In this document: positions 16,696 to 25,176 of the stretch, one piece after another
Position numbering within the stretch: the first letter of the stretch is position 1
How the letters are laid out: each line of letters begins with the position of its first letter
NCBI RefSeq assembly: GCF_013359695.1
Contig: NZ_JABFMU010000045.1
Span: 1 to 54,295, forward strand
Origin: Pseudomonas sp. C2B4
GTDB lineage: Bacteria > Pseudomonadota > Gammaproteobacteria > Pseudomonadales > Pseudomonadaceae
Length of the DNA stretch: 54,295 nucleotides
Direction: 5' to 3'
Program-made: the position numbers and the translations under genes
The notes under the pieces: model-generated
Database searches by the model: none
What the model saw: the letters and a program-made list of their open reading frames with translations, nothing else
What the model was told of the DNA's origin: nothing

Positions 16696-17049
16696 GGCGA
16701 GGGCCTTTTCGATAGGTTTTGTTGCGGAATTGCTTCCAAACCTAATCGATCTAAAAAACGGCTAATAAATACCATTTAGGAATTAGCTTATGGGTAGGCT
16801 GCTCTACCCTAATGGGTGAGCGAAATTCCTAAAGGGTATGAGAAAAGAATCCACCCATTCTTTTCAGGTTTATGACGAACGCATGACCTTGCAAGGACCA
16901 AAAAAACGGGGATTAGACTATGGTCGTAGACACACAAAGTTACGATTGACTTGTGAGTCACGCTCTGGCGCTAATCGCGCATCTTAGGATTCCGGGCAAT
17001 TGATTCGGGACCAGGACTACAAGAATTAGAGACGAGAGGAGTTTAAACA
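16696..17049. promoter_or_regulatory. tauA / oprD divergent regulatory region with nested inverted repeats
   Basis: This 354-base gene-free stretch is AT-rich near tauA. It holds three inverted repeats: outer arms TTTAGGAATT (16775-16784) and AATTCCTAAA (16824-16833); inner arms GGGTAG (16792-16797) and CTACCC (16804-16809); and GAAAAGAAT (16842-16850) against ATTCTTTTC (16857-16865). All arms are perfect. The layout suggests operators for one or more dimeric regulators controlling both divergent genes, plausibly in the sulfate-starvation response. No small gene is visible. Confidence 0.6.
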
Positions 17050-18408
17050 ATGAACAAGTCGACCTTGGCTGTGGCCGTGGCCGTAGGTGTGTTGGCGCAG
17101 CAGGCAGGCGCCGCGGGTTTCATCGAAGACAGCAAGGCTTCCGTCAGTTCGCGTACCTATTATTTCGATTCCGATAAACGTGAAGGTTCTACTAGCACCG
17201 CTCCTAGTAATGCTGGTAACAGACAGCGAGAGGCCGCTGAAGGCCTGAAGTTCGACTTCCAGTCCGGTTTCACGCCAGGCACAGTCGGCTTCGGTATCGA
17301 CGCTCAGGCGCTGGTCGGGATCCATCTGGACGGTGGCAAGGGCCATCACCCGAACGCCAACACGTTCAGCCCGAGCGATACCGACGGTTCGGCGACTGAT
17401 GAGTGGAGCCGCTTGGCCGGTAATGTTAAGGGACGCTTCTCGAAGACCGAGGCCCACTACGGTGGCGCTCTGCAGCCCAACATGCCGATCCTGATCGCCA
17501 ACGACAGTCGCGTGCTGCCACAAACCTTTGAAGGCGGCACCATCACTTCGAAGGAAATCGACAACGTCACCTTCAACGTAGGTCAACTCGAACATGCGAC
17601 CGGTCGTGCTTCCTCCAACAGCACTGGTCTGTCTGTGAATGGCGCTACTCAGGACAGCAATCAGTTCCGTTACGCCGGTGCTGACTGGAAGGTCACCAAA
17701 GACTTGTTGCTGCAGTACTACTACGCGAACCTGGAAGATTTCTACAAGCAGAACTTCCTCGGCCTGGTTCACGTTTACCCGATCGCCCCGAACCAATCGT
17801 TCAAGACCGATCTTCGCTATTTCGACAGCAGCTCCGACGGCAAGAACTCCAGCGGCCAGGCTGGCTACCAGTTCAACAACAACGGTGGTTTCGCCAAGAA
17901 CAAGGGTGAGGTCGATAACAAGACCTGGAGCGCCACGTTCACCTACACCCTGGGTGGCCACGCGTTTCTGCTCGGGCATCAGCGTGTCAACGATGACGGC
18001 GGCTTTGTCTTCCTGAACCAGGGTGCCGTTGTCGATAGCAACGGTCGCCCAGAAGGTGCGGGCGGTGCGAGCTTCTACTCGTTCACCGACGCTACTGTGG
18101 GTAGCTTCATCCGTGCCGGTGAGAACACCTCGTACGGTCAGTACTCCTATGACTTCGCCTCGCTGGGCGTACCCGGTCTGAAAGCTTCGATTGCTTACCT
18201 GAATGGTCAAGACATCAAGGATGTCAACGGCGGTAAAGACCTTAGCGAGCATGAGACCGACGCACGTATCGATTACGTGATTCAAACGGGCGTGCTGAAA
18301 GGGTTCGGTACAACTTTGCGTCACGGTACTTATCGTGGCGACGGCACCACCCTTGTTGATGAAGACCAGACTCGCTTGATCTTCAACTACACCTACGCCT
18401 TCAAGTAA
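17050..18408 (+). CDS. OprD-family outer-membrane porin (copy 1)
   Basis: This 452-residue outer-membrane protein has a signal peptide ending QAGAA-GFIEDSKA, the usual OprD junction. OprD porins are 18-stranded monomeric channels for small carboxylate-like solutes. Family landmarks seen are GTVGFGIDA, VLPQTFEGG, YYANLEDFYKQNFLGL and the final strand TRLIFNYTYAFK. The ATG has a strong GAGAGGAGTTTAAAC site. Its position between tauA and ssu genes suggests sulfonate or sulfate-ester uptake, but specificity cannot be read from the sequence. It is a tandem paralogue of the next gene; similarity extends about 55 bases upstream of the start codons. Confidence 0.93.
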   Translation: MNKSTLAVAVAVGVLAQQAGAAGFIEDSKASVSSRTYYFDSDKREGSTSTAPSNAGNRQREAAEGLKFDFQSGFTPGTVGFGIDAQALVGIHLDGGKGHHPNANTFSPSDTDGSATDEWSRLAGNVKGRFSKTEAHYGGALQPNMPILIANDSRVLPQTFEGGTITSKEIDNVTFNVGQLEHATGRASSNSTGLSVNGATQDSNQFRYAGADWKVTKDLLLQYYYANLEDFYKQNFLGLVHVYPIAPNQSFKTDLRYFDSSSDGKNSSGQAGYQFNNNGGFAKNKGEVDNKTWSATFTYTLGGHAFLLGHQRVNDDGGFVFLNQGAVVDSNGRPEGAGGASFYSFTDATVGSFIRAGENTSYGQYSYDFASLGVPGLKASIAYLNGQDIKDVNGGKDLSEHETDARIDYVIQTGVLKGFGTTLRHGTYRGDGTTLVDEDQTRLIFNYTYAFK

Positions 18409-18424
18409 GGCGTAGTTGTGAAAG

Positions 18425-18454
18425 AAGCCTCGTCTGCGGACGGGGCTTTTTTTG
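18425..18454 (+). terminator. terminator after first oprD copy
   Basis: AAGCCTCGTC TGCG GACGGGGCTT followed by T7 forms an almost perfect stem with a uridine tract, 17 bases after the stop. Confidence 0.85.
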
Positions 18455-18842
18455 GGGCTCGGGTTTTTATTCCATAAAAGCAAATATCGATGATTTTTTA
18501 TTCTTTTTAGATTTTTACGCAAACGCCTACAGTAGCCCCACCTGAACCACAGGCCCCCGCAACACTCTCGTTCACACCTGTTCCGCCCTCCGATCACCAC
18601 GCCTACAGGAATCGGTTTGATTGCCGATATGTTCTGGTCGGACATCGTACGACGATATATATTCGATCTAGATATAAATAAGGATCGAGCGATTCATTTC
18701 GGTTTTATGAACGGGTATGCTGCGCCGCCCTGATTTTCAGGGGCAAGTATTCACTGCGGGTTCGTGGTGCACGTCATACGAATCAAGGATCCGGGGCATT
18801 CGACCTCGGACCAAAAAATTAGAAAACGATAGGAGCGAAACA
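18455..18842 (+). promoter_or_regulatory. AT-rich promoter region of second oprD
   Basis: This gene-free stretch holds a TTTATTCTTTTTA element at 18497-18509, identical to one before lsfA. It also has a small inverted repeat ATCGT ACG ACGAT (18644-18656) and an AT-rich block near 18655-18680 that includes TATAAAT. The last 55 bases resemble the leader of the first oprD copy. No small gene is visible. Confidence 0.5.
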
Positions 18843-20210
18843 ATGAACAAGTCCACCCTGGCCCTGGCTGTGGCCGTAGGGGTTTTGGCGCAACAGGCAA
18901 GCGCCGCCGGTTTCATCGAAGACAGCAAGGCTACTTTGGGACTGCGTAACTTCTACATCAACCAGGACTACCGTGACGGTACCGGCAACGTCCCGAACAA
19001 AAACGAAGAATGGGGCCAAGGCTTCGACCTGCGTTTCACCTCCGGTTACACCCAAGGCACTGTCGGCTTCGGTATTGATGCGATTGGTTTGTTGGGCGTG
19101 AAGCTGGATTCGGGTGGCGGCACTAACGGTGCTACCGCTGCAACCGCAACGAACTACGGTTCTTACGGCGGCACCGTTTTCCCTAGCAAATCCAACGGCG
19201 AAGCGGTTGATAACTTCTCCAGCCTGGGCCTGACGGCCAAAGCCAAGATCTCCCAGACCGAACTGAAGCTGGGCACCCTGCAGCCAAAACTGCCGGTGAT
19301 TGTGACCAACGACGGTCGTCTGTTGCCGCAAACGTTCCAGGGTGGCCAGATCACCTCGGGCGATATCAAGGACCTGACACTGGTAGGCGGTCAGATCGAG
19401 CACGCCAAGGGTCGTAACTCCAGCAACAACGAAGAGCTGTCGATTGCCGGTGCCAACAACCGCACGGCTGCTGGTCGCGACAGCAACAAGTTCATCTACG
19501 GTGGTGGTGACTACAAAATCACCAAGGACCTGACTGCCCAGTACTACTACGGCAATCTGGAAGACTTCTACAAGCAGCACTTCCTGGGTCTGACTCACAA
19601 CTGGGCAATCGGCCCGGGCGTGCTGAAATCCGACCTGCGCTACTTCAACAGCCGAGATGATGGCGCAAATGGTCACGACTCTACCTACTTCAGCACCGGC
19701 GACTACAGCGGCGCTGCAAGTGGTCGAGGCAAAGTCGACAACAACCTGTACAGCGGCCTGTTCCTGTACTCCGTTGAAGGTCACACCTTCGGTGGCGGTT
19801 ACCAGGTCAGCAACGGCAGCAGCGATTTCCCGTACCTGAACCAGGGCGACGGTGCATCGGCCTACATCATCACTGACATGCAAATCCAGAAGTTTGCCCG
19901 TGCCGGCGAGCGTACCTGGCAAGCACGTTACTCGTTCGATTTCGCCAAGGTCGGCGTGCCTGGCCTGACGGCTGGCGTGATTTACCTGCACGGTGACGAC
20001 ATCGATACCGTCAACGCTGCCGGTCGCCAGGCGGTCAACAACGCTTCCGAGTGGGAACGCGACCTGACCGTGGGCTACGTCGTTCAATCGGGCGCGCTGA
20101 AGAACCTCGGCCTGCAGTGGAGAAACGCCATGTGGCGTACCGATCTGCCGAACACTCGCTCCCAGGACGAAAACCGCCTGATCGTCAGCTACTCGATCCC
20201 GCTGTTGTAA
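18843..20210 (+). CDS. OprD-family outer-membrane porin (copy 2)
   Basis: This 455-residue porin is a paralogue of the gene before it. The signal peptide (MNKSTLALAVAVGVLAQQAS) and the GFIEDSKA junction are nearly identical, as are GTVGFGIDA, LLPQTFQGG and the YYGNLEDFYKQHFLGL segment. External loops differ in length and sequence, which in OprD proteins determines the solute. The start at 18843 has GATAGGAGCGAAAC upstream; the longer frame from 18717 would destroy the signal peptide. It carries its own promoter region, so the two porins may be expressed under different conditions. Confidence 0.93.
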   Translation: MNKSTLALAVAVGVLAQQASAAGFIEDSKATLGLRNFYINQDYRDGTGNVPNKNEEWGQGFDLRFTSGYTQGTVGFGIDAIGLLGVKLDSGGGTNGATAATATNYGSYGGTVFPSKSNGEAVDNFSSLGLTAKAKISQTELKLGTLQPKLPVIVTNDGRLLPQTFQGGQITSGDIKDLTLVGGQIEHAKGRNSSNNEELSIAGANNRTAAGRDSNKFIYGGGDYKITKDLTAQYYYGNLEDFYKQHFLGLTHNWAIGPGVLKSDLRYFNSRDDGANGHDSTYFSTGDYSGAASGRGKVDNNLYSGLFLYSVEGHTFGGGYQVSNGSSDFPYLNQGDGASAYIITDMQIQKFARAGERTWQARYSFDFAKVGVPGLTAGVIYLHGDDIDTVNAAGRQAVNNASEWERDLTVGYVVQSGALKNLGLQWRNAMWRTDLPNTRSQDENRLIVSYSIPLL

Positions 20211-20215
20211 TAGCG

Positions 20216-20303
20216 TGTGGGAGCGAGCCTGCTCGCGAAGCGGTGTGTCATTCAGCTGATGTGCGGCTGACACGACGCTTTCGCGAGCAGGCTCGCTCCC
20301 ACA
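20216..20303. repeat. REPIN after second oprD
   Basis: Inverted GTGGGAGC-type REP arms five bases after the stop. Confidence 0.9.
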
Positions 20304-20318
20304 GTGGGTAACCGACGC

Positions 20319-20360
20319 AAAAAAGCCCCGCCCGGCATCTCGCCGGGCGGGGCTTTTGCG
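20319..20360. terminator. strong terminator between oprD and lsfA
   Basis: AAAAGCCCCGCCCGGC ATCT CGCCGGGCGGGGCTTTT is a long GC stem flanked by A and T runs, able to act in both directions. Confidence 0.9.
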
Positions 20361-20590
20361 TTTTCAAACCGGGCTCACCCCCGTAAACCCGCCTTGAAAT
20401 TTCCCTCTTTTGCAGCAACTCAAGGCCTTCTCGAACCTTGTGGCCGATGTTCGGCTCGATCGGTGAGCACGTCCAGTGAACAGATGTTTAATATTTCTTT
20501 TGGGTCTAAACAAATCGATATTTATTCTTTTTAACAGATAAAAAACACAGGCACAGTTGAGCTCAACCAGCACTCACCAGGAGCGACACC
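20361..20590 (+). promoter_or_regulatory. lsfA promoter region
   Basis: The rest of the 380-base oprD-lsfA gap holds no gene. An AT-rich block with AAATCGATATTTATTC and TTTATTCTTTTTA (20521-20533) lies 58-70 bases before lsfA. The element is shared with the second oprD and is described further among the findings. Confidence 0.5.
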
Positions 20591-21229
20591 ATGAGCATCA
20601 GACTGGGCGACATCGCCCCCGACTTCGAACAGGATTCCAGCGCCGGTACCATCCGTTTCCACGAGTGGCTGGGCAATAGCTGGGGCGTGCTGTTTTCCCA
20701 TCCGGCCGACTTCACGCCGGTGTGCACCACTGAGCTTGGCTTCACGGCCAAGTTGAAAGATGAATTCGCCAAGCGTGGGGTCAAGGCCATTGCGCTGTCG
20801 GTCGACCCGGTGGATTCGCACCACCGCTGGATCGAAGACATCAACGAAACCCAGAACACCGTCGTCAACTTCCCGATCCTCGACGACGCCGACCGCAAGG
20901 TCTCGGACCTCTACGACCTGATTCATCCCAATGCCAACGATACCCTGACGGTGCGCTCTCTGTTCGTGATCGATCCGAACAAGAAGGTCCGGCTGACCAT
21001 CACCTACCCGGCCAGCACGGGCCGCAACTTCAATGAAATCCTGCGGGTGATCGACTCGCTGCAACTCACCGACAACCACAAGGTCGCCACTCCGGCCAAC
21101 TGGCAGGACGGGGACGAGGTGGTGATCGTGCCGTCGCTCAAGGATGAAGAGGAAATCAAACAGCGCTTTCCGAAGGGCTATCGCGCGGTGAAGCCTTACT
21201 TGCGCCTGACGCCGCAGCCGAACCGTTGA
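20591..21229 (+). CDS. lsfA: 1-Cys peroxiredoxin (Prx6 type, LsfA)
   Basis: LsfA reduces hydrogen peroxide and organic peroxides with a single catalytic cysteine. The 212-residue protein carries the Prx6 signature HPADFTPVCTTELG with the peroxidatic Cys45, and lacks the second cysteine of 2-Cys enzymes. The C-terminal arm (about 160-212, with VVIVPSLKDEEEIKQRFPKGY) is typical of Prx6. The name comes from pseudomonads in which the gene is induced by sulfate starvation. Its place just upstream of ssuE fits that role: flavin-dependent desulfonation generates reactive oxygen. The ATG has CAGGAGCGACACC upstream. Confidence 0.93.
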   Translation: MSIRLGDIAPDFEQDSSAGTIRFHEWLGNSWGVLFSHPADFTPVCTTELGFTAKLKDEFAKRGVKAIALSVDPVDSHHRWIEDINETQNTVVNFPILDDADRKVSDLYDLIHPNANDTLTVRSLFVIDPNKKVRLTITYPASTGRNFNEILRVIDSLQLTDNHKVATPANWQDGDEVVIVPSLKDEEEIKQRFPKGYRAVKPYLRLTPQPNR

Positions 21230-21261
21230 GTCATTGAGTCTTGTGGTGTAGCGGATACCGC

Positions 21262-21327
21262 TTTCGCGAGCAGGCTCGCTCCCACAGTTGACCGCGTACC
21301 ACTGTGGGAGCGAGCCTGCTCGCGAAG
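21262..21327. repeat. REP pair in inverted (tail-out) order
   Basis: TTCGCGAGCAGGCTCGCTCCCAC precedes GTGGGAGCGAGCCTGCTCGC with an 18-base spacer, like the copies at 11248 and 40714. Confidence 0.85.
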
Positions 21328-21386
21328 ACGATGGCCCGGGCACCACGGAATTCAGAGTGAACAGAATCCACAAAGCAGGGGATTTC

Positions 21387-21411
21387 AGGCCGTTTCGACG
21401 GCCTTTTTTTT
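21387..21411 (+). terminator. terminator after lsfA
   Basis: AGGCCGT TTCG ACGGCCT followed by T8 is a compact stem with a stable UUCG tetraloop. It separates lsfA from the ssu operon. Confidence 0.9.
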
Positions 21412-21561
21412 CGCCTGGGAGAAATGGAAATTTATATCTCCAAAACGAATAACCAAATGAATAAATATGATTTATAGATATATAAATCACCTGTTAAGGT
21501 CACTCCATCGAAGCGAGATCGCAAACCGCGAATCGCCTATACCGTTCAAGGAATTGTCCGA
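21412..21561 (+). promoter_or_regulatory. ssu operon promoter region
   Basis: This strongly AT-rich block is unlike the surrounding sequence. It contains AAAACGAAT, GAATAAATAT and a perfect inverted repeat GATTTATA GATA TATAAATC (21469-21488). Such AT-rich activator sites are common before LysR-type (CysB/Cbl) controlled sulfur genes. The regulator is inferred, not seen. Confidence 0.55.
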
Positions 21562-22155
21562 ATGCTGGTGGTCTCACTCGGCGGCAGTCCCAGCCAACGC
21601 TCCCGTTCCGGGGTGCTGCTGGAGCGCTCCCAACGTTGGTTGCAAGGGCAGGGCGTGGAAGTGGTGAGTTATCAGGTACGGGACTTCCCGGCCGAAGACT
21701 TGCTGCATGCACGCTTCGACAGCCCGAAGGTGATCGACTTGCTGCAACAGATTGAAAATGCCGATGGCCTGCTGATTGCCACTCCGGTTTACAAAGCCTC
21801 GTTCTCCGGTGCGTTGAAAACCGTGTTGGACCTGCTGCCAGAACGCGCCTTGAGCCACAAAGTGGTTTTGCCGATGGCAACCGGGGGCAGCATCGCCCAC
21901 ATGCTGGCGGTGGATTACGCGCTCAAGCCCGTGCTCTCTGCGTTGAAGGCCCAGGAACTGCTCCAGGGGATCTTCGCGGTCGACAGCCAGATCGCCTACG
22001 GCGAAGGCAGCGCCCAGGCGCAGTTGGCCCCGGAGCTGGAACAACGACTGAATGAATCACTGGAGCTGTTTTTCAGCGCCATGGCGCGACGGCCCAAGCC
22101 GCTCGATCCGAACCTGTTGAATGATCGTTTGTTGAGTGCTCGCTGGAGCATTTAA
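21562..22155 (+). CDS. ssuE: NADPH-dependent FMN reductase of alkanesulfonate system
   Basis: SsuE reduces FMN with NAD(P)H and passes FMNH2 to the monooxygenase SsuD. The 197-residue flavodoxin-like protein opens with LVVSLGGSPSQRSRS, the FMN phosphate loop, and carries ATPVYKASFSGALKTVLDLLP, a segment typical of the SsuE/MsuE family. The ATG has CAAGGAATTGTCCGA upstream. It leads ssuEADCBF, with ssuA beginning 89 bases downstream. Homologous MsuE cannot be excluded from sequence alone, but the gene order supports SsuE. Confidence 0.92.
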   Translation: MLVVSLGGSPSQRSRSGVLLERSQRWLQGQGVEVVSYQVRDFPAEDLLHARFDSPKVIDLLQQIENADGLLIATPVYKASFSGALKTVLDLLPERALSHKVVLPMATGGSIAHMLAVDYALKPVLSALKAQELLQGIFAVDSQIAYGEGSAQAQLAPELEQRLNESLELFFSAMARRPKPLDPNLLNDRLLSARWSI

Positions 22156-22244
22156 GCCCCACCTGAAATTGAAGTACTGGCCTTACTCGCCCGCCAACGG
22201 GCAAGCAGGTGCAGCCAAAACCCAACTGCAAAAAGGAGAGCGCC

Positions 22245-23210
22245 ATGCGCCCTGTCATTTTGCGTCGTGGTCTGGTCGCTCTGTTTGCAGCGGCTGTAGC
22301 CTTCGGCGCCATTACTCAAGCTCAAGCTGAAACCCTGCGAATCGGCTATCAGAAATACGGCACCCTGGTGCTGCTCAAAGCCAAAGGCACCCTGGAAAAG
22401 CGCCTCGCCGCCCAAGGCGTGGACGTGCAATGGACTGAATTCCCCGGTGGCCCGCAACTGCTCGAAGGCCTGAACGTCGGTTCCATCGACTTCGGCGTGA
22501 CCGGCGAAACCCCGCCAGTGTTCGCTCAAGCGGCCGGCGCCGATCTGCTCTACGTCGCCTACGAACCGCCAGCGCCGCACAGCGAGGCGATCCTGGTGCC
22601 GAAAGACTCGCCGATCAAATCGGTGGCCGAGCTCAAGGGCAAGAAAGTCGTCCTGAACAAAGGCTCCAACGTGCACTACCTGCTGGTGCGCGCACTGGAA
22701 GACGCGGGCCTCAAATACACCGATATCCAGACCGTGTTCCTGCCGCCGGCCGATGCCCGCGCCGCGTTCGAACGTGGCAGCGTCGACGCCTGGGTCATCT
22801 GGGACCCGTACCAGGCAGCCGCCGAACAGCAACTGCAAGCGCGCACCCTGCGCGATGGCCAGGGCATCGTCGACAACCATCAGTTCTATCTGGCGACCAA
22901 GCCTTACGCACAAAAGAATCCTGAGGTGATCAAGACCCTGGTGGAAGAAGTGCGCGCAGTCGGCGAGTGGTCCAAGGCCAACCCGCAAGACGTGACCCAA
23001 CAGGTGTCGCCACTGCTCGGCCTGCCAGCGGACATCACCCTGACCTCGGTGAAACGCCAGGGCTATGGCGCACTGTTCCTGACCCCGGAAGTGGTCGCCG
23101 CGCAACAGAAAATCGCTGACAGCTTCTACCAGCTCAAGCTGATTCCGAAGCCGCTGAGCATCAAAGACGTGATCTGGACGCCGCCGGCGGCCGTTGCCAA
23201 AGCCCAGTAA
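22245..23210 (+). CDS. ssuA: sulfonate ABC transporter substrate-binding protein
   Basis: SsuA is the periplasmic receptor for aliphatic sulfonates. The 321-residue protein has a signal peptide ending ITQAQA-ETLRIGYQK. Family segments seen are QKYGTLVLLKAKGTLE, FPGGPQLLEGLNVGSIDFGVTGETPP and VDAWVIWDPYQAA. The start at 22245 follows AAAAGGAGAGCGCC, much better than an upstream in-frame ATG at 22209. It is co-directional with ssuD 25 bases later. Confidence 0.94.
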   Translation: MRPVILRRGLVALFAAAVAFGAITQAQAETLRIGYQKYGTLVLLKAKGTLEKRLAAQGVDVQWTEFPGGPQLLEGLNVGSIDFGVTGETPPVFAQAAGADLLYVAYEPPAPHSEAILVPKDSPIKSVAELKGKKVVLNKGSNVHYLLVRALEDAGLKYTDIQTVFLPPADARAAFERGSVDAWVIWDPYQAAAEQQLQARTLRDGQGIVDNHQFYLATKPYAQKNPEVIKTLVEEVRAVGEWSKANPQDVTQQVSPLLGLPADITLTSVKRQGYGALFLTPEVVAAQQKIADSFYQLKLIPKPLSIKDVIWTPPAAVAKAQ

Positions 23211-23235
23211 ATCGATTCCCCAAGGAGACCACTCC

Positions 23236-24384
23236 ATGAGCCTCAATATCTTCTGGTTCCTGCCTACCCACGGCGACGGCCATTACCTTGGCACCGCCGA
23301 AGGCGCTCGCGCCGTCGACCACGGTTACCTGCAACAAGTCGCGCAAGCGGCCGATCGCCTGGGCTTCGGCGGGGTGCTGATCCCTACCGGTCGCTCCTGC
23401 GAGGACTCGTGGCTGGTCGCCGCGTCACTGATCCCGGTGACCCAGCGTCTGAAGTTCCTTGTCGCCCTGCGCCCCGGGATCATTTCCCCGACGGTGGCGG
23501 CGCGTCAGGCGGCGACGCTGGATCGTTTGTCCGGCGGACGTGCGCTGTTCAACCTGGTGACCGGCGGCGATCCGGAAGAATTGGCCGGCGACGGTCTGTT
23601 CCTGACCCACGAAGAGCGCTATCAGGCTTCGGTGGAATTCACCCGCATCTGGCGTCGTGTGCTGGAAGGCGAAACCGTCGATTACGACGGTCAGCACATC
23701 AGCGTGAAGGGCGCCAAGTTGCTCTATCCGCCGATCCAGCAACCGCGTCCGCCGCTGTACTTCGGCGGCTCGTCGGAAGCGGCGCAGGATTTGGCTGCCG
23801 AGCAGGTGGAAATGGTCCTGACCTGGGGCGAACCACCGGCCGCCGTGGCCGAGAAGATCGAGCAAGTACGCGCCAAGGCCGCCAAGCTCGGTCGCACCGT
23901 GCGCTTCGGTATTCGTCTGCATGTGATCGTTCGCGAAACCAATGCCGAAGCCTGGCAAGCGGCGGATCGGCTGATCTCGCACCTGGACGACGACACCATC
24001 GCCCGCGCCCAGGCATCGCTGGCGCGCTTCGATTCGGTGGGTCAGCAACGCATGGCCGCGCTGCACGGCGGCAGTCGCGACAACCTGGAAGTCAGCCCCA
24101 ACCTGTGGGCCGGCGTCGGTCTGGTGCGCGGCGGTGCCGGGACGGCGCTGGTGGGCGATGGTCCGACCGTGGCTGCCCGCGTGAAGGAGTACGCGGACCT
24201 GGGCATCGACACCTTCATCTTCTCTGGTTATCCACACCTGGAAGAGTCGTATCGCGTTGCCGAGTTGCTGTTCCCGCACCTCGATATCGAGCGTCCCGAG
24301 TTGCCGAAAAGCGCCGGTTACGTCAGCCCGTTCGGCGAGATGGTGGCCAACGATATTCTCCCCAAAGCCGCGTCCCAGAGCTGA
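23236..24384 (+). CDS. ssuD: FMNH2-dependent alkanesulfonate monooxygenase
   Basis: SsuD cleaves the C-S bond of alkanesulfonates with FMNH2 and oxygen, releasing sulfite and an aldehyde. The 382-residue protein belongs to the luciferase-like TIM-barrel family. It begins MSLNIFWFLPTHGDGHYLGT, and GRSCEDSWLVA, RPGIISPTVAARQAATLD and NLVTGGDPEELAGDG are classical SsuD blocks. Cys and His residues of the active site (RSCEDSW, HGDGHYLG) are present. The start at 23236 has CAAGGAGACCACTCC upstream. Confidence 0.96.
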   Translation: MSLNIFWFLPTHGDGHYLGTAEGARAVDHGYLQQVAQAADRLGFGGVLIPTGRSCEDSWLVAASLIPVTQRLKFLVALRPGIISPTVAARQAATLDRLSGGRALFNLVTGGDPEELAGDGLFLTHEERYQASVEFTRIWRRVLEGETVDYDGQHISVKGAKLLYPPIQQPRPPLYFGGSSEAAQDLAAEQVEMVLTWGEPPAAVAEKIEQVRAKAAKLGRTVRFGIRLHVIVRETNAEAWQAADRLISHLDDDTIARAQASLARFDSVGQQRMAALHGGSRDNLEVSPNLWAGVGLVRGGAGTALVGDGPTVAARVKEYADLGIDTFIFSGYPHLEESYRVAELLFPHLDIERPELPKSAGYVSPFGEMVANDILPKAASQS

Positions 24385-24393
24385 GGCGCAGCC

Positions 24394-25176
24394 ATGAAGA
24401 AAATCATCCACAGCCTCGCGCCCTGGGCATTGCCGGTCTTGCTGTTGGCGGTGTGGCAGTTGTCGGTGTCGGCGGGCTGGTTATCGACGCGGATTCTGCC
24501 GGCGCCCATCGCCGTGATCGAAGCCGGGGTCAGCCTGGTACGCAGCGGCGAAATCTGGACGCACCTGGCCATCAGCGGCTGGCGTGCTGCACTGGGTTTC
24601 GCCATCGGAGGCGGCATCGGCCTGACCCTGGGCTTCATCACCGGTCTGTCGAAATGGGGCGAACGCCTGCTCGACAGCTCGGTGCAAATGATCCGTAACG
24701 TGCCGCACCTGGCGCTGATTCCACTGGTGATCCTGTGGTTCGGCATCGACGAGTCGGCGAAGATTTTCCTGGTAGCGCTGGGCACCTTATTCCCGATCTA
24801 CCTCAACACCTACCACGGCATCCGCAACGTCGATCCGGCGCTGGTGGAGATGTCCCGCAGCTATGGCCTGTCCGGGTTCAGCCTGTTCCGCCAGGTGATT
24901 CTGCCGGGCGCGCTGCCTTCGATTCTGGTCGGCGTGCGCTTCGCCCTGGGCTTCATGTGGCTGACCCTGATCGTCGCGGAAACCATTTCCGCCAGCTCCG
25001 GCATCGGCTATCTGGCCATGAACGCCCGGGAGTTCTTGCAGACCGACGTGGTGGTGCTGGCGATTCTGATGTACGCGGTGCTCGGCAAACTGGCCGACCT
25101 CGCGGCTCGTGGACTTGAACGTGTGTGGCTGCGCTGGCATCCGGCCTATCAGGTCGTCAAAGGAGGTGCCGCATGA
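24394..25176 (+). CDS. ssuC: sulfonate ABC transporter permease
   Basis: SsuC is the 260-residue inner-membrane channel of the sulfonate importer. About six hydrophobic segments are visible. The cytoplasmic ATPase-docking loop EMSRSYGLSGFSLFRQVILPGALPS lies near residues 150-175, matching the binding-protein-dependent transport signature. The gene starts nine bases after ssuD and its stop overlaps the ssuB start (ATGA), so translation is coupled. Substrate is inferred from the flanking ssu genes. Confidence 0.94.
   Translation: MKKIIHSLAPWALPVLLLAVWQLSVSAGWLSTRILPAPIAVIEAGVSLVRSGEIWTHLAISGWRAALGFAIGGGIGLTLGFITGLSKWGERLLDSSVQMIRNVPHLALIPLVILWFGIDESAKIFLVALGTLFPIYLNTYHGIRNVDPALVEMSRSYGLSGFSLFRQVILPGALPSILVGVRFALGFMWLTLIVAETISASSGIGYLAMNAREFLQTDVVVLAILMYAVLGKLADLAARGLERVWLRWHPAYQVVKGGAA

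Noticed and set aside
17026..18645. Long open frame (539 codons) on the minus strand across the first oprD gene
   Set aside because: It mirrors the real gene's codon bias in GC-rich DNA. No ribosome site, no recognisable domain, and the sense strand encodes a clear porin.
18819..20273. 484-codon frame on the minus strand across the second oprD gene
   Set aside because: Same artefact as for the first copy; valine/glutamine-rich composition with no family resemblance.
23409..24698. 429-codon plus-strand frame in another phase across ssuD and ssuC
   Set aside because: Arg/Gly/Ala-rich shifted-frame translation that runs across two real genes.
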